A DNA stretch of 64,000 nucleotides from Rallus limicola. Its lineage: Eukaryota > Chordata > Aves > Gruiformes > Rallidae. The notes below the pieces were generated by a model, which saw only the letters and a list, made by a program, of their open reading frames with translations, did not search any database and was not told the DNA's origin. The first letter of the stretch is position 1. Each line of letters begins with the position of its first letter. The stretch covers positions 3,787,287-3,851,286 of the forward strand of contig JAKCOZ010000015.1 in the NCBI GenBank assembly GCA_022605955.1, in the 5' to 3' direction. The translations under genes were made by a program, and so were the position numbers. Shown here piece after piece: positions 10,776 to 24,306 of the stretch.

Positions 10776-13212
10776 TTACTGAAATGAGTTGTTCAGGTGA
10801 CTTAGATACAAGTGCTGAGCAAATCCAGCTGTTATTTTAGCAAGTGTGAATTATTTGTTTTGAACAGTACCTCTAATCCTCTCTGCCAGGTTCTGAACTC
10901 TCTTCCTTGGATTCTTTTCCTCTCTTGGCATTTGTATGTTTTATTATGGGTAAATGTAAAGTAGCACATTCCAGTAAACTAAACAGCAGTGCTAATTACA
11001 AGGACAGCTTCCTCAGCTGGTAGCAATGCAGAGATCCACAGGAAGTTTCCATACTGTCTTTCACTTCCAGCCTCATAACTGTGCCTCTGTCCCTTTCTTT
11101 TTACTACTGTTGACATCGTCTCTAACTCGTGCACACAGAGGCAGGATGGTCAAAGCTGGGGGATCAGGAGAATAGGAAATGCTGCAAACCAAAGGGAAGC
11201 TTTCACCCCAGGCTCCTTTAGGCAAGGCTCTGTCTTGCTCTGCTTGACATTCAGACATGTAAAATTCTTTTCCACAAAGAATTAAAATGTAGCCTATAGC
11301 AGTTCAAGAGGAAGAAGATGGGCCAGGATTCTTAATTCCATTCTACTGTAGGTTCTTGTTCTCTCCAGTTCAAGACTTTTCATACTAGTAGTTTGCACTG
11401 AGACCAGCCTTTAGACTCCAACATCAAGAGTGCTGATACCTTCACCTCATGTTTGCACTCAGATGAAAGAATGAACACCACTCCTAAGAAATTCAGCCTC
11501 TTGTTTTTCAATAATCCCCCCCTTGTTTCCCCTCTCTGCCTCCCTCAGCATCTCTCCCCCTTTCTGAGTTTACATCTGGATTCCATCAGCCGTGGGACAA
11601 GCACGCTGTGTTCTGCAGCACCTGCCATTTAGCCATACCCCCAAATATCACCCCTCTTCACACATCCCTGCCTCTCCCAGCTGAACATGAACCTCATGCC
11701 TTTCCTACCTCCAGCTCTTCCAGGCTGCTTTTTGTCTGGTAAGCTTCTGCCTGCCTGCTGTTTAATCCGTTTATTGCTCTGTCTGATCCTCACCAGCTGC
11801 ATCCTTATTCTCCATATTCTCCTGAGACTTCAAGTTTCTTCACAGCCAGGTTCAGAAGGACAGCAGCATGTCTTTTCTTGCACCTTGAGCTGTAGCAACT
11901 GTTGGAAAACATCATGCAAGAGCAATTGTGCCAGCATACACATGATTATGTTGACATGGGCAAAGGAGTGCTTTTCCCAAGAGGCCTTTTAACTCTTTAC
12001 CAAATGAAATGAGTGTGAAAGAAGGCACATGTCTTTGTTTATCTTTTTGTTTCATTGTATTTTCTGTAATGACTTCTATAAACAGGTTTAGGCTAGTATA
12101 CAAAACCCACACTACTTCCTAACAGGTATTATTTATTGAGTTTCTTGCCTAGATGCCAGCAGTGTCTGATTTAAGTGGATATCTGGCAGCTGCCTCTCTA
12201 GCAGGGTGATATCATGAGTTAAGAAAGAGCATGCCTACAGTTTGTGTTTGTACTCTTACTGTCCCCTCCTAACTAGGGGCTTTGCTGTTACTGGTAGCTG
12301 CTAGTTGCTTTCCTGATGATTTGGTTGACACTGTAGCCGCCTTTGATGGTAGTGGCACTTCAGTCATGGCTGTTGTTGCAAAAAATATGATGAGACAGGT
12401 TTACATGCACAATGTTTTTTAGCAGGGTCTGTAGCTGATGGCATGCATCAGCTCTAACAGATCTATTTGAGGTGTGAATAAAAAACCAGAGAGAGGGAAA
12501 GGGAAAACTCACTCCAGGGGCCAGCCAGGAAGGGTGGTGATGGGGTTCCAGGTTCTCATAGCAGGTGCAAGACCATGAGAGCAACTGTGCAACAGTAACA
12601 ACATGAGAACAACAAAGGGAAATGAATAGCAGATGGGAACAATATAGGGAACATATTTCCACTGCCACTCTGGAAAAGCATTGCCTCCACAGTGTAAGTG
12701 AAGAGCTATAGAGCTGAAAATAGCAGGCCCTTGGCATTACTAAGGCTAATGCACTAATGTATCTGAGGACTCCTGTGAAAGTCCTGCTTTGTTTCACCAT
12801 CTCCTTGCCACCTAGTCATACATCTTTCCTGATTTCCTGGTTGGTGAATGCCCAGGTAAGAAGGGAAAGGTGCAACATTCCTGTAAACCTGCTGTCTGGA
12901 CAGCTTCAACCTTCTGGTAAGGGCTTCAGTGTAGCTACACACAAAAAAAAAAGAAGAAAAAAAAAGAAAAAAAGCAGTTACCTCTGCTATGCAATGGTGT
13001 GTGTTAGATTTATCCCAGTCCCATAACCATAATGCATAATCTGCATTTCTAAAGCACCAGTGGTGTGTCATTCCTAAACACTGCCAGGACAACAGAACCT
13101 GGTTAGTTATTCATTTCTTCATGACATTTCAGTGGGTTAATCCTTCCCTGTGGCATTCACAGGGAAGTGTCCCAGTCATATGTTACACAGGGACATGGGG
13201 AAGTAAAGATTT
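10776..13212. other. unique non-coding sequence
   Basis: No gene recognised. An A-rich tract with scattered G (about 12942-12975) explains a lysine-rich open frame there. A minus-strand frame at 12360-12800 has no recognisable domain. Confidence 0.5.
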
Positions 13213-13300
13213 AGTAGCCAGGATTTTCAAAGGAAACCGAATGGGTTAAGCACCCTAGAATTTCAGTGGCTTAGGCACTTTTGGCAACTCAAGAGAAAGC
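13213..13300. repeat. ancient amniote palindromic-type repeat relic
   Basis: The block 'agccaggattttcaaagg' ... 'tttcagtggcttaggcactttt' matches the general pattern of an old reptile/bird repeat (gggccaggattttcaaaggtatttaggc...cattgaaatcaatggg...ttaggcacctaaatacc). Recognition is by eye from memory. Confidence 0.45.
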
Positions 13301-16300
13301 TATTGAGTGACAACTGGTAGATCTATGATATAATCATATTAAATACGATTCTTTCTCATTCATGTTCTTGTCTCTGGATGTAACAGCCCTAGGAATTGGA
13401 GCCTCTCTGCTAGTTCTCTCTGTGTCCTTCCATATACCTGTCCACACCTTCCTAGTGTCTGATCACATTTGTCTCCTCATGCTCGGTGTTGTGTCTCCAG
13501 TGAATAACTTTCTCTGGCTCTCCTCCTGCACCCTCACCTTTACTTAGAAAGGCCAGAAATGTTTATCTGCATGTGGCATCCAGGGTTCTTGTACTGAGCA
13601 CCTCCTCTGCACTGTAACATCTTTGTTTCCCCATGAAGAAGCATAATATCCTCCTTGCGTTCAGGCGAGGAAGAAAAGCAAAGCCAGTAAACAGGCACAG
13701 TAATTAGATCTGATGCCTAGGCCCTGGAGAGGAAATTGGGAGATAAATTAAAAGTTGGTCCCATTGGAAGGTTCCCCAATGGATATTGATCAGGCTTAGA
13801 TGAACTAGAAAGAGTCCAAGGAGAATTTATTCATTAGAAGCTGACAACCAATTGTTTCTTCCTTCTGGTTTTTTGAGGTTGTAGTTTTTGTTTGCCTACT
13901 TCTCTGATAGAGGCAGCGGGTAAATTCCTTTAACTGTACTCTTTTTGTCTGTGTCCAAGGGGCAGCAGAGTGGAAGCACAAAGGCTGGCAAAGCTCATTA
14001 AAGTCAGTAGCACAGAAATGGAGAGCAGGTCTTACCATTGCTTTCCCTAGAGATGCTCAGGGTTTCTCTGTATTCCCTTCTGAGACTCTGACCCCTTGTC
14101 CTTCACATTACACAGTTGGTTAGCTGAAACCTTTGCTCTTGGATTTCTAATTCTCTGGCACAGGCAGCATTCCCATGGAAAACACACGTATCTCTGCTGA
14201 GGAGAGGAAGGAGGCAAAGAAGCATGATAACCTCAGAGGCATTTATCTGCCTTGTCAGCAGATCTAGCTACAAATTCAGAGGGAGAAAAGGTATTTTTCC
14301 CTGACTACAGAAGCCACGTGTGATTTTAAAGTGAGTAATCAGTTTGCCTCTCACCAGGGTTTTAACAGTTTAGTATTTCCAATGCAGCTGAAATCTAAAG
14401 GAATTAGAGACCCAGTTCTGAATATAATTCTGCTTAGGGTAACACAGAAACACTCCTGCACACAGGTACATCCTCTTCCATGAACATCTTAAAAACTGCA
14501 AAGGAACCTTCTTCAAAGCTTAGACAATGTCAAATGTTAGCTTGAATCTTCTCTTGGGTGTACAAGAAAATCTTTAAAAGCATCTCCCCATACAATTTTT
14601 TCACCCAGCAGCTCTGTCTCAGGATAGTGCACAGAATGGATGGAGCTTTATGAATAAACAGCTAGTCAATATTTTATTTCCTTCTCATTGTTTGGCATAT
14701 GGCCCCAGACTTTATTTGCTGGACACAATTCAAACCCTACTCTGGAGAGAAAATTATTAACTTTCTCACAGACTTTTGTGTGGCACACATCACTGTAATG
14801 GCTAGCTGCTGCATGAGCATTAACTAACCTGGAGTTACCACCTCTCTGGCTGATGAGTGCATGCTATTGTATTGGGTTCCTGTGTGGGAAACTGAGGCAG
14901 TGACATTGCAGTAGGGAGTTCTGAAGCACTTCACACATTTAAACAACAACTTCTATCTTTGTTTGTTGTAAATTGGTATGTTCAGGATGTCTGTAAATCA
15001 CAGCCCAGGACACAAGTCAGGAATCAAGCAAACAGGGTATACTCAGTTAGAGAGTGACCTTTCATGGTACTTAGTTTACGTGTCTTGCTTAAACCAAGGC
15101 ATTTGTACAAATGACATTTGTATTAGCAGGCAGGAGAAAATCCATCTCTCTAGGCATTCAGCTACATCAATCTTGAGACCCACCTCTTCTTTCCTCTTGG
15201 TTCCTTGCCTCATTTACTGTACACCTTCCCATCTTGGCAATAAATGACTAGAGATCCTAAAGACAACCTCCTTTTTCAGTATAACCTCCTGTTCTGCCAA
15301 GGAATACGCCTGCCTTTTGCAATAGCTAAGTCAGTCTCCTGTCAGCAAATAGTATGTGATAGGATAAGAAAGGACCAGATCACCAGAAATATGTTCAAAG
15401 GAACTGGATTTACTAGGTCTTCATGTTAAATTTGCACCTGCTATTTCCTATCTTCTAAATACATGACTTATCAGTATCAGCAATTTTTTCAGTGCCTTGC
15501 TGCTCTTCTGTGTGTCTGTGCATGTGCTTAAAAAAAAAAAAATAAAGCAAATGGAAACTTGAGAAATTCTGTCATATGAATTCAGATTCATTCCCAGGTG
15601 ATTCATCAGGAACGTGGGAACATTGATACATGCTGTATAGACCTCTACTACCTGGGTTGTGGGAGTAACTGATAGCAGAAGTGCATAGTTATCTCCCTTG
15701 TAGGTCAGCATACAGAGGGGAATGAGGAGAACATTTTGCATCTGGGTTTTACAGATGCCTGCTAACAACAAGAGATAGTGAGACTCTTGAATCCTGGATT
15801 ATATTCTGGCTCTGAAAGGGAATTTATGCTACTGGTCACAGGCTTTTCTGCCTTTTCTCCCCAGAGTGGTCCTAGGTGCCCTCTTCTCTACAGTTTATCT
15901 GCATACTCTATCTCCTCTAACTTTGCTGAACTCATACCCTGAGGAGATGTGAATGCACCTGGACAATGCAAAGTTGCTACTGAAACATCACAATTCTGTA
16001 AGAGCTTTACAGCTTTGGCATAAGGGGATATGGTTGGTTTTGGTGGTTTGTTGATGGAGTGAAATGTGCATTCTGTACATAGTATAACACTCACTGATAT
16101 TTGCTGCTGAATTTGAAAAAAAAAAACCCAGTAAATAAACTACATTCCTCTATTTCTTCTCTCTTAAAATAAAATCTGCAAAACTCCAGGAAGATTTTTC
16201 CTAAATTTATCTCCAATGGGTAAGTAGCCGCCAGGCCAAGATGTTTCCCTATGTGATTTATATGTCTTTTCACTGGTCCTGGGAGTTAATGTTTCCCCCC

Positions 16301-17312
16301 AGGTGTTGGCCATTTGTAGCACAGCTTGAAAGAATGAAATACTGTTTTAAACTCTCCTTTCCATCTCAAAGTTGGGCTTTCAACTTTAAAAATTGATTAA
16401 CTTTGGGTGAAAGGTCCTGGCTTGAAGGGTTCTGGGGAATGAGGTTCTTTATTTAGTGACAGAACTTGAGCATCATGGACAGGAACAGGAGATACTTCCT
16501 GATCACCATCACTCCTTCCAACGTGACTCGCTCCTGAACTACAAGCATCTGCTGGAGGGGTGAATTGATAGGCTTATTTTAAAGGTCCAGCCAGTCTCTC
16601 TACTCTTTGGATTTGATGGTGGATTTCTCTGATATAGACCCTTTCCAAGGAAGAGATAGATGGAGATTGCTGGCATATTGCACAGAGACCGCTCTGACAC
16701 CATTACAATGGATAACGTTGAGCTGAGATCACGTTGACTCATAGATCCTGGATGAAATGGGATTATACCCCATCTCCAGACTTTTGGCAGATTGATTCCC
16801 TTAGGAATTTGTTTTGCAGCTTGACAAAATATAAAGCTTGATGAAATGCAATTTTGAAATATATGTATTTGGTAAATTAATGAGCTAGCACTGACTAAAT
16901 GAAATTATCAAGAGCAATCAAAACTCAGAAGAGAAATTTTTTCAGGTGATTATAATGAGCTTCTCTCTTCCCATGGACAGAAAGTTCTATGTGAAATCAG
17001 TGTTTCACAGCAGAAGGGTTCACTTTCAGCATCTGCAATAAGAAAACACTGTAGAAAAGAAGGTACATAAGAAAATCCAGGGTGTTTAGATCTATTTCCC
17101 CATTTTCAAGTTTGTTGAATTTGGATTAATATTAGAGAGCAGGATCAGAAAGGGGTTTATTGGTGTCCCCATGCTCCTTTTGCAGTTTGATGGGACTGCT
17201 CCTGTGGGTTCAACTTATCTGCAGCAATTTATTATTCAGTGAAAATCTTCTCATCCTGTGCCTTGACAGCAAATAACAGTGAAGAGTAGAAACCAGGTGG
17301 GAGATGTGAAAG
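13301..17312. other. unique non-coding sequence with one possible MIR scrap
   Basis: No gene recognised. 'gtgggaaactgaggcagtga' at about 14883-14902 could be a minus-strand MIR core scrap. An A13-type run sits near 15530-15542. Remaining open frames are short and unremarkable. Confidence 0.45.
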
Positions 17313-17372
17313 TCTGGTGTAACTGGAACTAATACCAAAGCTTCCACTGCCTTCAGTAGAGACAAGATTTCT
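17313..17372. repeat. ancient amniote repeat relic
   Basis: ggtgtaactggaactaatac followed by 'ccactgccttcagtagagac' fits the old ggtgtaactgg...cccattgacttcaatggagac pattern. Substitutions are scattered; the family is not named. Confidence 0.35.
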
Positions 17373-17849
17373 CTCTGGGAGTTTATATTAAGCCAATGTG
17401 TATTAGCAAATTACTGCAGTAAAACAGTTCATCCCACTGGTGACTAGGGCCTGGGTAAGTCTTAACAATGTGCTCAGTTTCAGTAAGTCAGGCTCTAACT
17501 TGTGTCAACTCAGCCTCTGCTTGTGGAAAACAGTCATCTGGGTGTGTCTTTCTCATGTAGACTGTTTCATCTCTATGTCTTCTCAAACTTCTTGTGGAAA
17601 CACAGATGCCTTGCCTCACATTGAGGAAGATGTGTCCTCATCCTCCCCTGCAGACAATTCTCTTATAAAGAGGAAATGGCAAGGCCACATCAGACAGATG
17701 GGATGATCCAAAAGATGTAGTCATGAAATGATGGCAGAGCTTTAACTTCACTCCTATCCTGATCATGACCTCACACTTTCATCCTGTTCAGTGGAAACAT
17801 GCCAGAGAATATGTCTGAATTTCTGCTGTAAAGCTCAGTAAAAACAGAG

Positions 17850-17920
17850 CACCAAATTAATCCCTGATGTAAACTCTGTGTGACTTCAACAAGTTTACTC
17901 TAGGGAGAGATTTGGTCCCG
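17850..17920. repeat. ancient amniote repeat relic
   Basis: 'aaattaatccctgatgtaaac' leads to 'gtgtgacttcaacaagttta' and 'agagatttggtccc'. This fits the widespread amniote motif catccctggtgtaactccattgacttcaatgg...gaatttggccc. Confidence 0.45.
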
Positions 17921-18969
17921 TGTACTTGATGTGTACTAAATGGGAAAGTGGGTTTTTCTGCTCATGTTCTCTGCTGTGGTTAGGCTAGAAAAGATGCTGT
18001 AGCACTGGTTTGCCAATGAAACAAGAATACAGATCTATGTATCAGTATCTCTACAGCTGTCTCTATATCTGTTGATTTCTAAAATTAAAATATTAGATAA
18101 TGACAGTGGTCTTAGGACCTCTGATAATTAGTATGCAGGCTTGGATTCAGATTATGAGGGAGAAGTATGGGCAAAGCTGGGTGGACATTTGCAGGACTGG
18201 AAGAGCAGGAGCAGTTCTGGGTTAGGATGTTGTGTGCAGGAGCTGCTGGGAGATCAAGGCAGGCCAGGACTGGGGAGCACTGAACAGTTCCAGGAAAAGT
18301 CATCAGATCCTTCTTTTCAGAAGCAGCGAAGCTAACCTAGGGGAGCAATTTCACTGTTGAAGTGAAACTATTAATGTTTTTTAAAAGAACTGATGGGGAA
18401 CTGAAATGAAAGCTGACACACAGCTTCTTTTTCCTTATTTGTGACTTAGGAAGACCTAAAGAGTAGAGGGGGATGGGACCGGGGCCATCTGCCTCCCATC
18501 AGTGCTACCTAGAGCAGAGTTTACCCCATGGGGTATGAGTTGTGTAGGTGTCCCATCACCACCACCAGCCTGCATCCTCTCAGAGCTCCAGTGCTGTAAG
18601 CCTGCACAAGCCATCCTCTCCTCAGGGGAGACAAGAGCAAAGATGGATATAGTTCTGTCTCATTTGAGTTAGCGTGTTCCTACCTCTGTGGAAGCACAGT
18701 AGACAAACAAGGGATTCAATCACTTGCACCAGGGCTCCTGAGGAGTGACAGCATCATGGTCCTCCCGGGGTTGCTTCTTTGCAAAGCCAACCACTAAGAA
18801 AAAGGAAGAAAGGAAAGACCGTGGACAAGTTTATGTATGCTCCTCTGTCTAGCATCCTGCAAGCTTGTATGATGACAGTTACTAATGCTGCCCACATATT
18901 TCTGTCTCAAAGGAGTCTGGAATAGAGGTTAGACTTTGTAGGTCACCATTAAAAAACTGAAGCTCTGCT
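17921..18969. other. unique non-coding sequence
   Basis: No gene or repeat recognised. Open frames at 18112-18335 overlap on both strands and look random. Confidence 0.5.
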
Positions 18970-19045
18970 TCAAAGCTCTCTACTGACTGACTGTGACACT
19001 GGGGAAAAAAACCCTTCACCCTTCAGTGTCTCGCTCTGCCCCAGT
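18970..19045 (+). mobile_element. possible MIR-type SINE relic (central region)
   Basis: 'ctctactgactgactgtgac' then 'actgggg' and 'cccttcacccttcagtgtct' followed by 'gctctgcccca' aligns by eye to the MIR core (cactgacttgctgtgtgaccttgggcaagtcacttcacctctctgtgcctcag). Short and diverged. Confidence 0.45.
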
Positions 19046-22000
19046 GATGTCAGCTCTTCTCCAGGAAGCCTTGGATGGCTGAGACCATAGCATTCCTGCA
19101 GGAGAAAGGCAGCTTGGTTCAGTGGCTGCTCAGAGCATATCCAGACTATCCCAGAGTAAAGTAGGCTGAGTTCTTACTCAGAAAGCCTCTGTACCCCTCA
19201 CTGACGATCCTCCTTGTGCTTCTGTGCTTCCTGGTAAAAACACAAGGTGGCACTGAGTCAGCAGGACCTTGGCTGGCAGAGGCCTCTGTGTTTCTTTCTA
19301 TTTATACACAATTATGGCAATTTACAAGATCCCCTGTGGGTAGGCTACAATCTCCCAGTTGTCCCATCGTCTTGTGAGGCCAGTGCCAGTGACCATCCTG
19401 ACTCATTTACTGTAGGAGTTATTATTAGTCACTTGATGTAATGTACTGGCAATTTTGTTGGGAAAGGTAATGCCAGAGTAACCTAGCGAATTGACAGTCT
19501 CAAGGACTAAATTCTTACATGCCAGTCTCTGTAAGAAAAAAATAATGGTGTGGGGAAATTAAAGGAAACAGGAAGCTGTCTCAAGGGTCACCTGAACAGT
19601 GATGTACCAGCAGGCCCAGACTCCTCATCACTGACAGTAGAGGCCTACATTGCAAGACTCCATCTCCGCTCCCTCGCAGCGAGCAATTACCAAATGAGAA
19701 CTAGCAGTGGCATGATTACAGGCTGTATGAAAAGACAGGCTCACTCAATCCTTACTGATGCCTTAAAACAACAGCATCAAAGCACCAGCTACACAGTGCC
19801 CTTTTCCTCTGTACTGCCCAGCCCAAGTTCCACGACTGATAGCACAGGTAAAACTGGGCTTTGCCTTCCTCTGAGATCTGGGGCTGTTGGACAGAGATAT
19901 GTACACTGGTTATGATGGAAAAATATCTGACAGTCAGAGGGGAGATATGGGCACTAAGGTCCTTTCCAAGACTTTTTCTAGCAAACCATGGACAATACGT
20001 TTATTTCCTCAGGAATTTTCTTATGTGTGATGATCAGTTCTCCTTCCTGTGGACAGTAGTGTGATGACACAGTAGTGGGTAATAAAAAATTGTAGTAAAT
20101 GTGACATGCAGATAGGTAAAACATGTAATGCTATTGCATTTGGGCTGCTTGATTAAAAGGGCTTGTTTGCCTGCCTGCAGGGTGAATGTCATTTCATGTG
20201 ACAAAGCTTGTGCAGTATGTTACAGGGAAGACATCCCCTCATACAGAAATTGCACTCTTACTCCTTTTTTTGGCATCTCCCTTAATTTACAAGCAGATTG
20301 CTCAGATGATAGGACTAGAGCATAGCAGGTTTTTTGACTGGAAGATGTTATAAAAGTATAAACAAATCTTTACCTTTCACTTATTATAGTGCTGCCCAGC
20401 CACAAACTGTATTCTGTTTTCCCTTAAACAAAGCACAACAGCAGTGACAAAAATAGAATGTTATTTGTGGATCAGGTATCCAAGCCTTCTTTTTCAGTGG
20501 CCTGGGGAAGCCGCTCTGGGTTCAGGGAAATGCTTGCATCCTTCCCATTCCCCACTGCCTGTGCTTTCCCACCTTACTCCTTGGCTCTGTGGAGACCCTT
20601 TCCCACTCCTTTGCCCACAGAACAGTTTGTTTAACCTTGAGGTTCTGTATTATCAACTGCATCACCCTTCTGTAGCTGCAAGACCTAAAATTGTTTTCCA
20701 TTGTCCCTGGGCTGAATGGAGCCAGGCCTTCAGAGAGCACAGGTTTGGGAGCACTTTAAATTAGGCAGTCTGAGATGGAAATGGTGCAGGTAAGGATGAA
20801 AAGTAAACAAGCCCCATACTTCTCCTGAGGTCCTCTGCTCCTTAAGTGCTCTGTGGCTCTATGGGAGGCCCAGCCTGCCTCTCAGGAGAGTTGTGGATGA
20901 CACATGTCTCTTAATTAAATACATATTTCTGTGCAATATGGAGTGAGAGGAGGCTGTGACCAATGCAGACCAGCAAGATGCTTTTCTGTAATGGCCAAGT
21001 TCTCTCCTCACCGCCTGCAATATCCTTTGCTCTTAAACTCTTGGGCCCCACATGTGGAACCACACATGTAATGGGGGCAGAGTCCCACTGCACCCCGAGT
21101 ACTGGGGGTTTTCCCTGGTTGGAGCTTGTGTGTGATCAGTCCTTTCAAAAACCAGATGGGACCAAGCATGTGGCCCGCTCCACACGTGGCACGGGGTGCA
21201 GGGGACAGGCCAAATGACAAAGGCACAAGTTGCCTGACACAGAGGGAAGGGAGAACTGCAGCATGCCATGTGTGGGCTGCATCAAGTGGTGCTGACAGTG
21301 AACCTACAGCTAGCTTTGTCTCCCTGGGGGTAGTCCTGCCTGTGCATGTTCATCAAATGGTGCAGTTGGTTTTCCAGGGTTAAGGCCACACTTGTAGCAG
21401 GGATCTGCAACATCCCCAGTAAGATACAAATGCAAACATATGCAAGCTTGCTGGTATGCCAGCAGGGCAGGGTATAAAGCAGGGCAGCTGCCAGAATTTA
21501 TATTTAGGATGTGTACAATGGGTGTGTGCAGTCCATGCCATCACTTCTTCACCTGGCTTACTTCTAAACAGGGCACAAAGTTGTGCTTTACTTAAAACCA
21601 ATTTGCCTCAACATTGGAAAAAAACACAAAAAGGAAGGGATTGCAGCTTTCCTGAAAACTTTCCTTAACTTTCTGGCCTGTTCTCAGTCACAGGAGCATT
21701 TACCTGTTCCTTTAAGTGGATCTGGGTGCCTTTATTCAGCTTTCACTGCAGTTTTTTGTGGTAATTAAATAACTGGGCTTCCCCTGGGACTGCAGGTTGA
21801 ATGCAAAGAGAGCTTATTTCTTTTATGTCTTTTATTATTTTATTTTTTTTTGCATTTGGATTTCAAGTTTCCATTTATTTTGCAAGTGGTTGTTGTGCAC
21901 AGGTATATTTTTGGTGTTGGTTCTCACAAAGTTTGCCATGGTGCATAAGAAACCAGGGTTAATTATGTGAGAAGAGTTTACCTGGTTTTGGACATCACAA

Positions 22001-22329
22001 GGAGCTGCTCTCACGTGTTTTTTTCAACAGGTGAGCTGCAGATGAAGAATAATTAATTGTTTAATATTGGGAAATATTCATTCCCCACCAGCCCATGAAA
22101 GAACTGGTGGCAGAATGGTGCTCACAGGAGCTCCCACGCAGAACATCAAGGTGTGGTCACTACATTACAGGACATGTAATGATGTGGAGCTGATAGCACT
22201 GGTCTCTCCAAGGAAGGGCATGTGGCTTACAATGTCAGGAGTTGAGGTGGGAAAATTATTAATTTATTGGTTCTGTGGCTCAACAAAAAAACCCACTAAA
22301 ACTGAAATTCTGGATTTGTGGGCATCAAA
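19046..22329. other. unique non-coding sequence
   Basis: No gene recognised. The 121-codon open frame at 19550-19915 (plus) has no known domain. Around 21048-21190 there is a cluster of CACATGTG / CACGTG-like palindromes (E-box shape) without other promoter features. Confidence 0.5.
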
Positions 22330-22510
22330 CAACATTTTTCTTTAGTTTTCAGATTCTTTCTCCATTTCTCCTGATTTGGGTTTTTCCCTTTCTTTTTTTA
22401 ATTCAAATCAGTTTCTTAAGCAAAAAATGTTTTATAGCAATAAGGAAACATTTTGTGCAAAAAGATGTAAAAATGAACTGTTTTGACATTTTGAAAACTC
22501 TCCACTGATC
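22330..22510. repeat. possible ancient A/T-rich repeat related in style to 10010-10410
   Basis: The segment is built of aaatgtttta, aaacattttgtgcaaaaaga and gaactgttttgacattttga motifs, resembling the old A/T-rich dispersed repeat described at 10010-10410. Assignment is tentative. Confidence 0.25.
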
Positions 22511-23254
22511 TTCTGCAAATACTACTCAGCAAATTCAGTGCAGTCTCATCAGTAGCCTAATTCTCTTCATCTTCTGCTAAAATACTATTTTGTGCAAATT
22601 TACTGACAAGAAAAATAGTGACATATTTCTTCTGGGCAGGCAGAAATTAGAATTATTAGCAAGGACTTTGAACACCATGGCCCCTTCTCCCATCTGCCAG
22701 TGGCATTTTGTGTGGTCCTAGAAGGTCACTGCACTTCTCTGCTTCTTTCCTCTTTCTCTGGATGGCAAATTCTTACTCAACTAGAGCTACTCGGCATGTA
22801 TCCATCCTGTGCAGATTAGAGAAGGGAACTGATGCTGATTCTGGGTGTTATTCTGATAATAATTTCTATCACAACTTCTCTTCATGCAGTGAACAGGCTG
22901 TGGCATGTGGTTCCAGGTCAAAGAAATGGATTTTGCTTTACAAAACGTAACAGAACTTCATCTGCATGAAATCCTAATTGCATCCTTTGGCTTTACTTTA
23001 AGCAAGCAAAGCAAATTACAACCAAAACAAATGCTATTTATATATTTAGAAATTGCAAATACCTTTCCATTTTAAGCCAGACACTGGGAAGTGCTTGTTC
23101 ATCTTCTTTTATTACCGTGTCTCATACTACACAGAGGATTCCATGTTGGATCTCCCACTTTCACACCCATCCCCATCCAGCCTGCCTCATCCTACCCCTT
23201 CAGACTCTTTGGGGGCAGTTTGGACTCCTGGTTTTGCACTAGCATAGCAATCTT
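22511..23254. other. unique non-coding sequence
   Basis: No gene or repeat recognised before the CR1 junction. Confidence 0.5.
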
Positions 23255-23971
23255 TATCGGTACAGGCTGGGGGATGACCTGCTGGAGAAGAGCTCAGTGG
23301 AGAAGGACCTGGGTGTCCTGGTAGATGACAGGTTGGCCATGAGCCAGCAGTGTGCACTGGGGCTGAGAGAGACAATGGGATCCTGGGGGCATCAGGAGGA
23401 GTGTGGGCAGCAGGTCACAGGAGGGGATCCTCCCCCTCTGCTCTGCCCTGCTCAGGCCCCACCTGGAGTGTTGTGTCCAGTGCTGGGCTCCGTGGGATCA
23501 AAAGGACAGGGATCTCCTGGAGAGAGTCCAGAGGAGGGACACAAAGATGATGAAGGGCCTGGAGCATCTCCCCTGTGAGGAAAGGCTGAGGGAGCTGGGG
23601 CTGTTCAGCCTGGAGAAGAGAACACTAAGGGGGGACCTAATTAAAGTCTATAATTATCTTAAGCAGGGGATGCAGGGGGAATCAGCCAGCCCCTTTTCAG
23701 TGTCTGTGGGGACAGGACAAGGGGCAATGGCTGCAAGTTGGAGCAGAGGAAGTTCCCCCCCAACATGGGGAAAATCTTTTCCCCAGTGAGGGTGAGGGAG
23801 CCCTGGGCCAGGCTGCCCAGGGGGTGTGGAGTCTCCATCTCTGGAGAGATTCCAGCCCCGTCTGGACGCCTATCTGAGTGATATGTCCTAGGGAGCTGCT
23901 TTGGCAGGGGGGTTGGACCCGATGATCTCTCAAGGTCCCTTCCAACCCCTACAATTCTATGATTCTATGAA
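23255..23971 (+). mobile_element. CR1 LINE, 5'-truncated, with decayed end of the reverse-transcriptase ORF (subfamily B)
   Basis: The longest CR1 piece in the window (about 717 bp). It starts within the coding part, at tacaggctgggggatgacct. One frame (from 23297) encodes LGVLVDDRLAMSQQCAL. Another frame (from 23403) encodes [20 protein letters not shown], then [20 protein letters not shown]. These are the usual C-terminal residues of CR1 ORF2, so at least one frameshift separates the two blocks and the gene is dead. The 3' end is ccttccaacccctacaattc followed by two copies of the attctatg terminal microsatellite. The subfamily differs from those at 9032 and 26322 by its ggtccaaccccctgccaaagcagct-type 3' region. 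Confidence 0.95.
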
Positions 23972-24232
23972 TCTTTGCTGAAGATCTGTCAGTGCTGGGT
24001 AACAAAGGGCAATACTGCCAACCTGATTTCACACTAAGTGTCTTGACCCTAGAGGCAGAAGATCATGCTGTGAATCCGACTCAGAACTAGACTCGTGGAC
24101 CCGGTCTGCTGCTGAACAGCTGCCCTTCATTGACAGCAACATGAGTCAGAAAAAGCCTGTGCGTACAGTTTCTAAAATAACTAGTAATCAGCAAAATTCA
24201 CAGCCCTTTTACTCAGTCACTTCTCTTGTTAG
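23972..24232. other. unique non-coding sequence
   Basis: Short stretch with no gene or repeat recognised. Confidence 0.5.
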
Positions 24233-24306
24233 GCCAAATTCCTTTTTTTCTCCTTCATTATACAAGTGCTGCTCCATTGAAGCAAATGGGTTTGTTTGGG
24301 TCTAAG
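24233..24306. repeat. ancient amniote repeat relic
   Basis: ggccaaattcc, then cattatacaagtgctgctcc and 'attgaagcaaatgggtttgt' fit the old ggccaaattctcc...gtgctgctccattgaagtcaatgg pattern common in birds and reptiles. Confidence 0.45.

Noticed and set aside
21048..21190. Cluster of E-box-like palindromes as a possible promoter
   Set aside because: CACATGTG-type sites are short and frequent; there is no CpG island, TATA box or transcript evidence.
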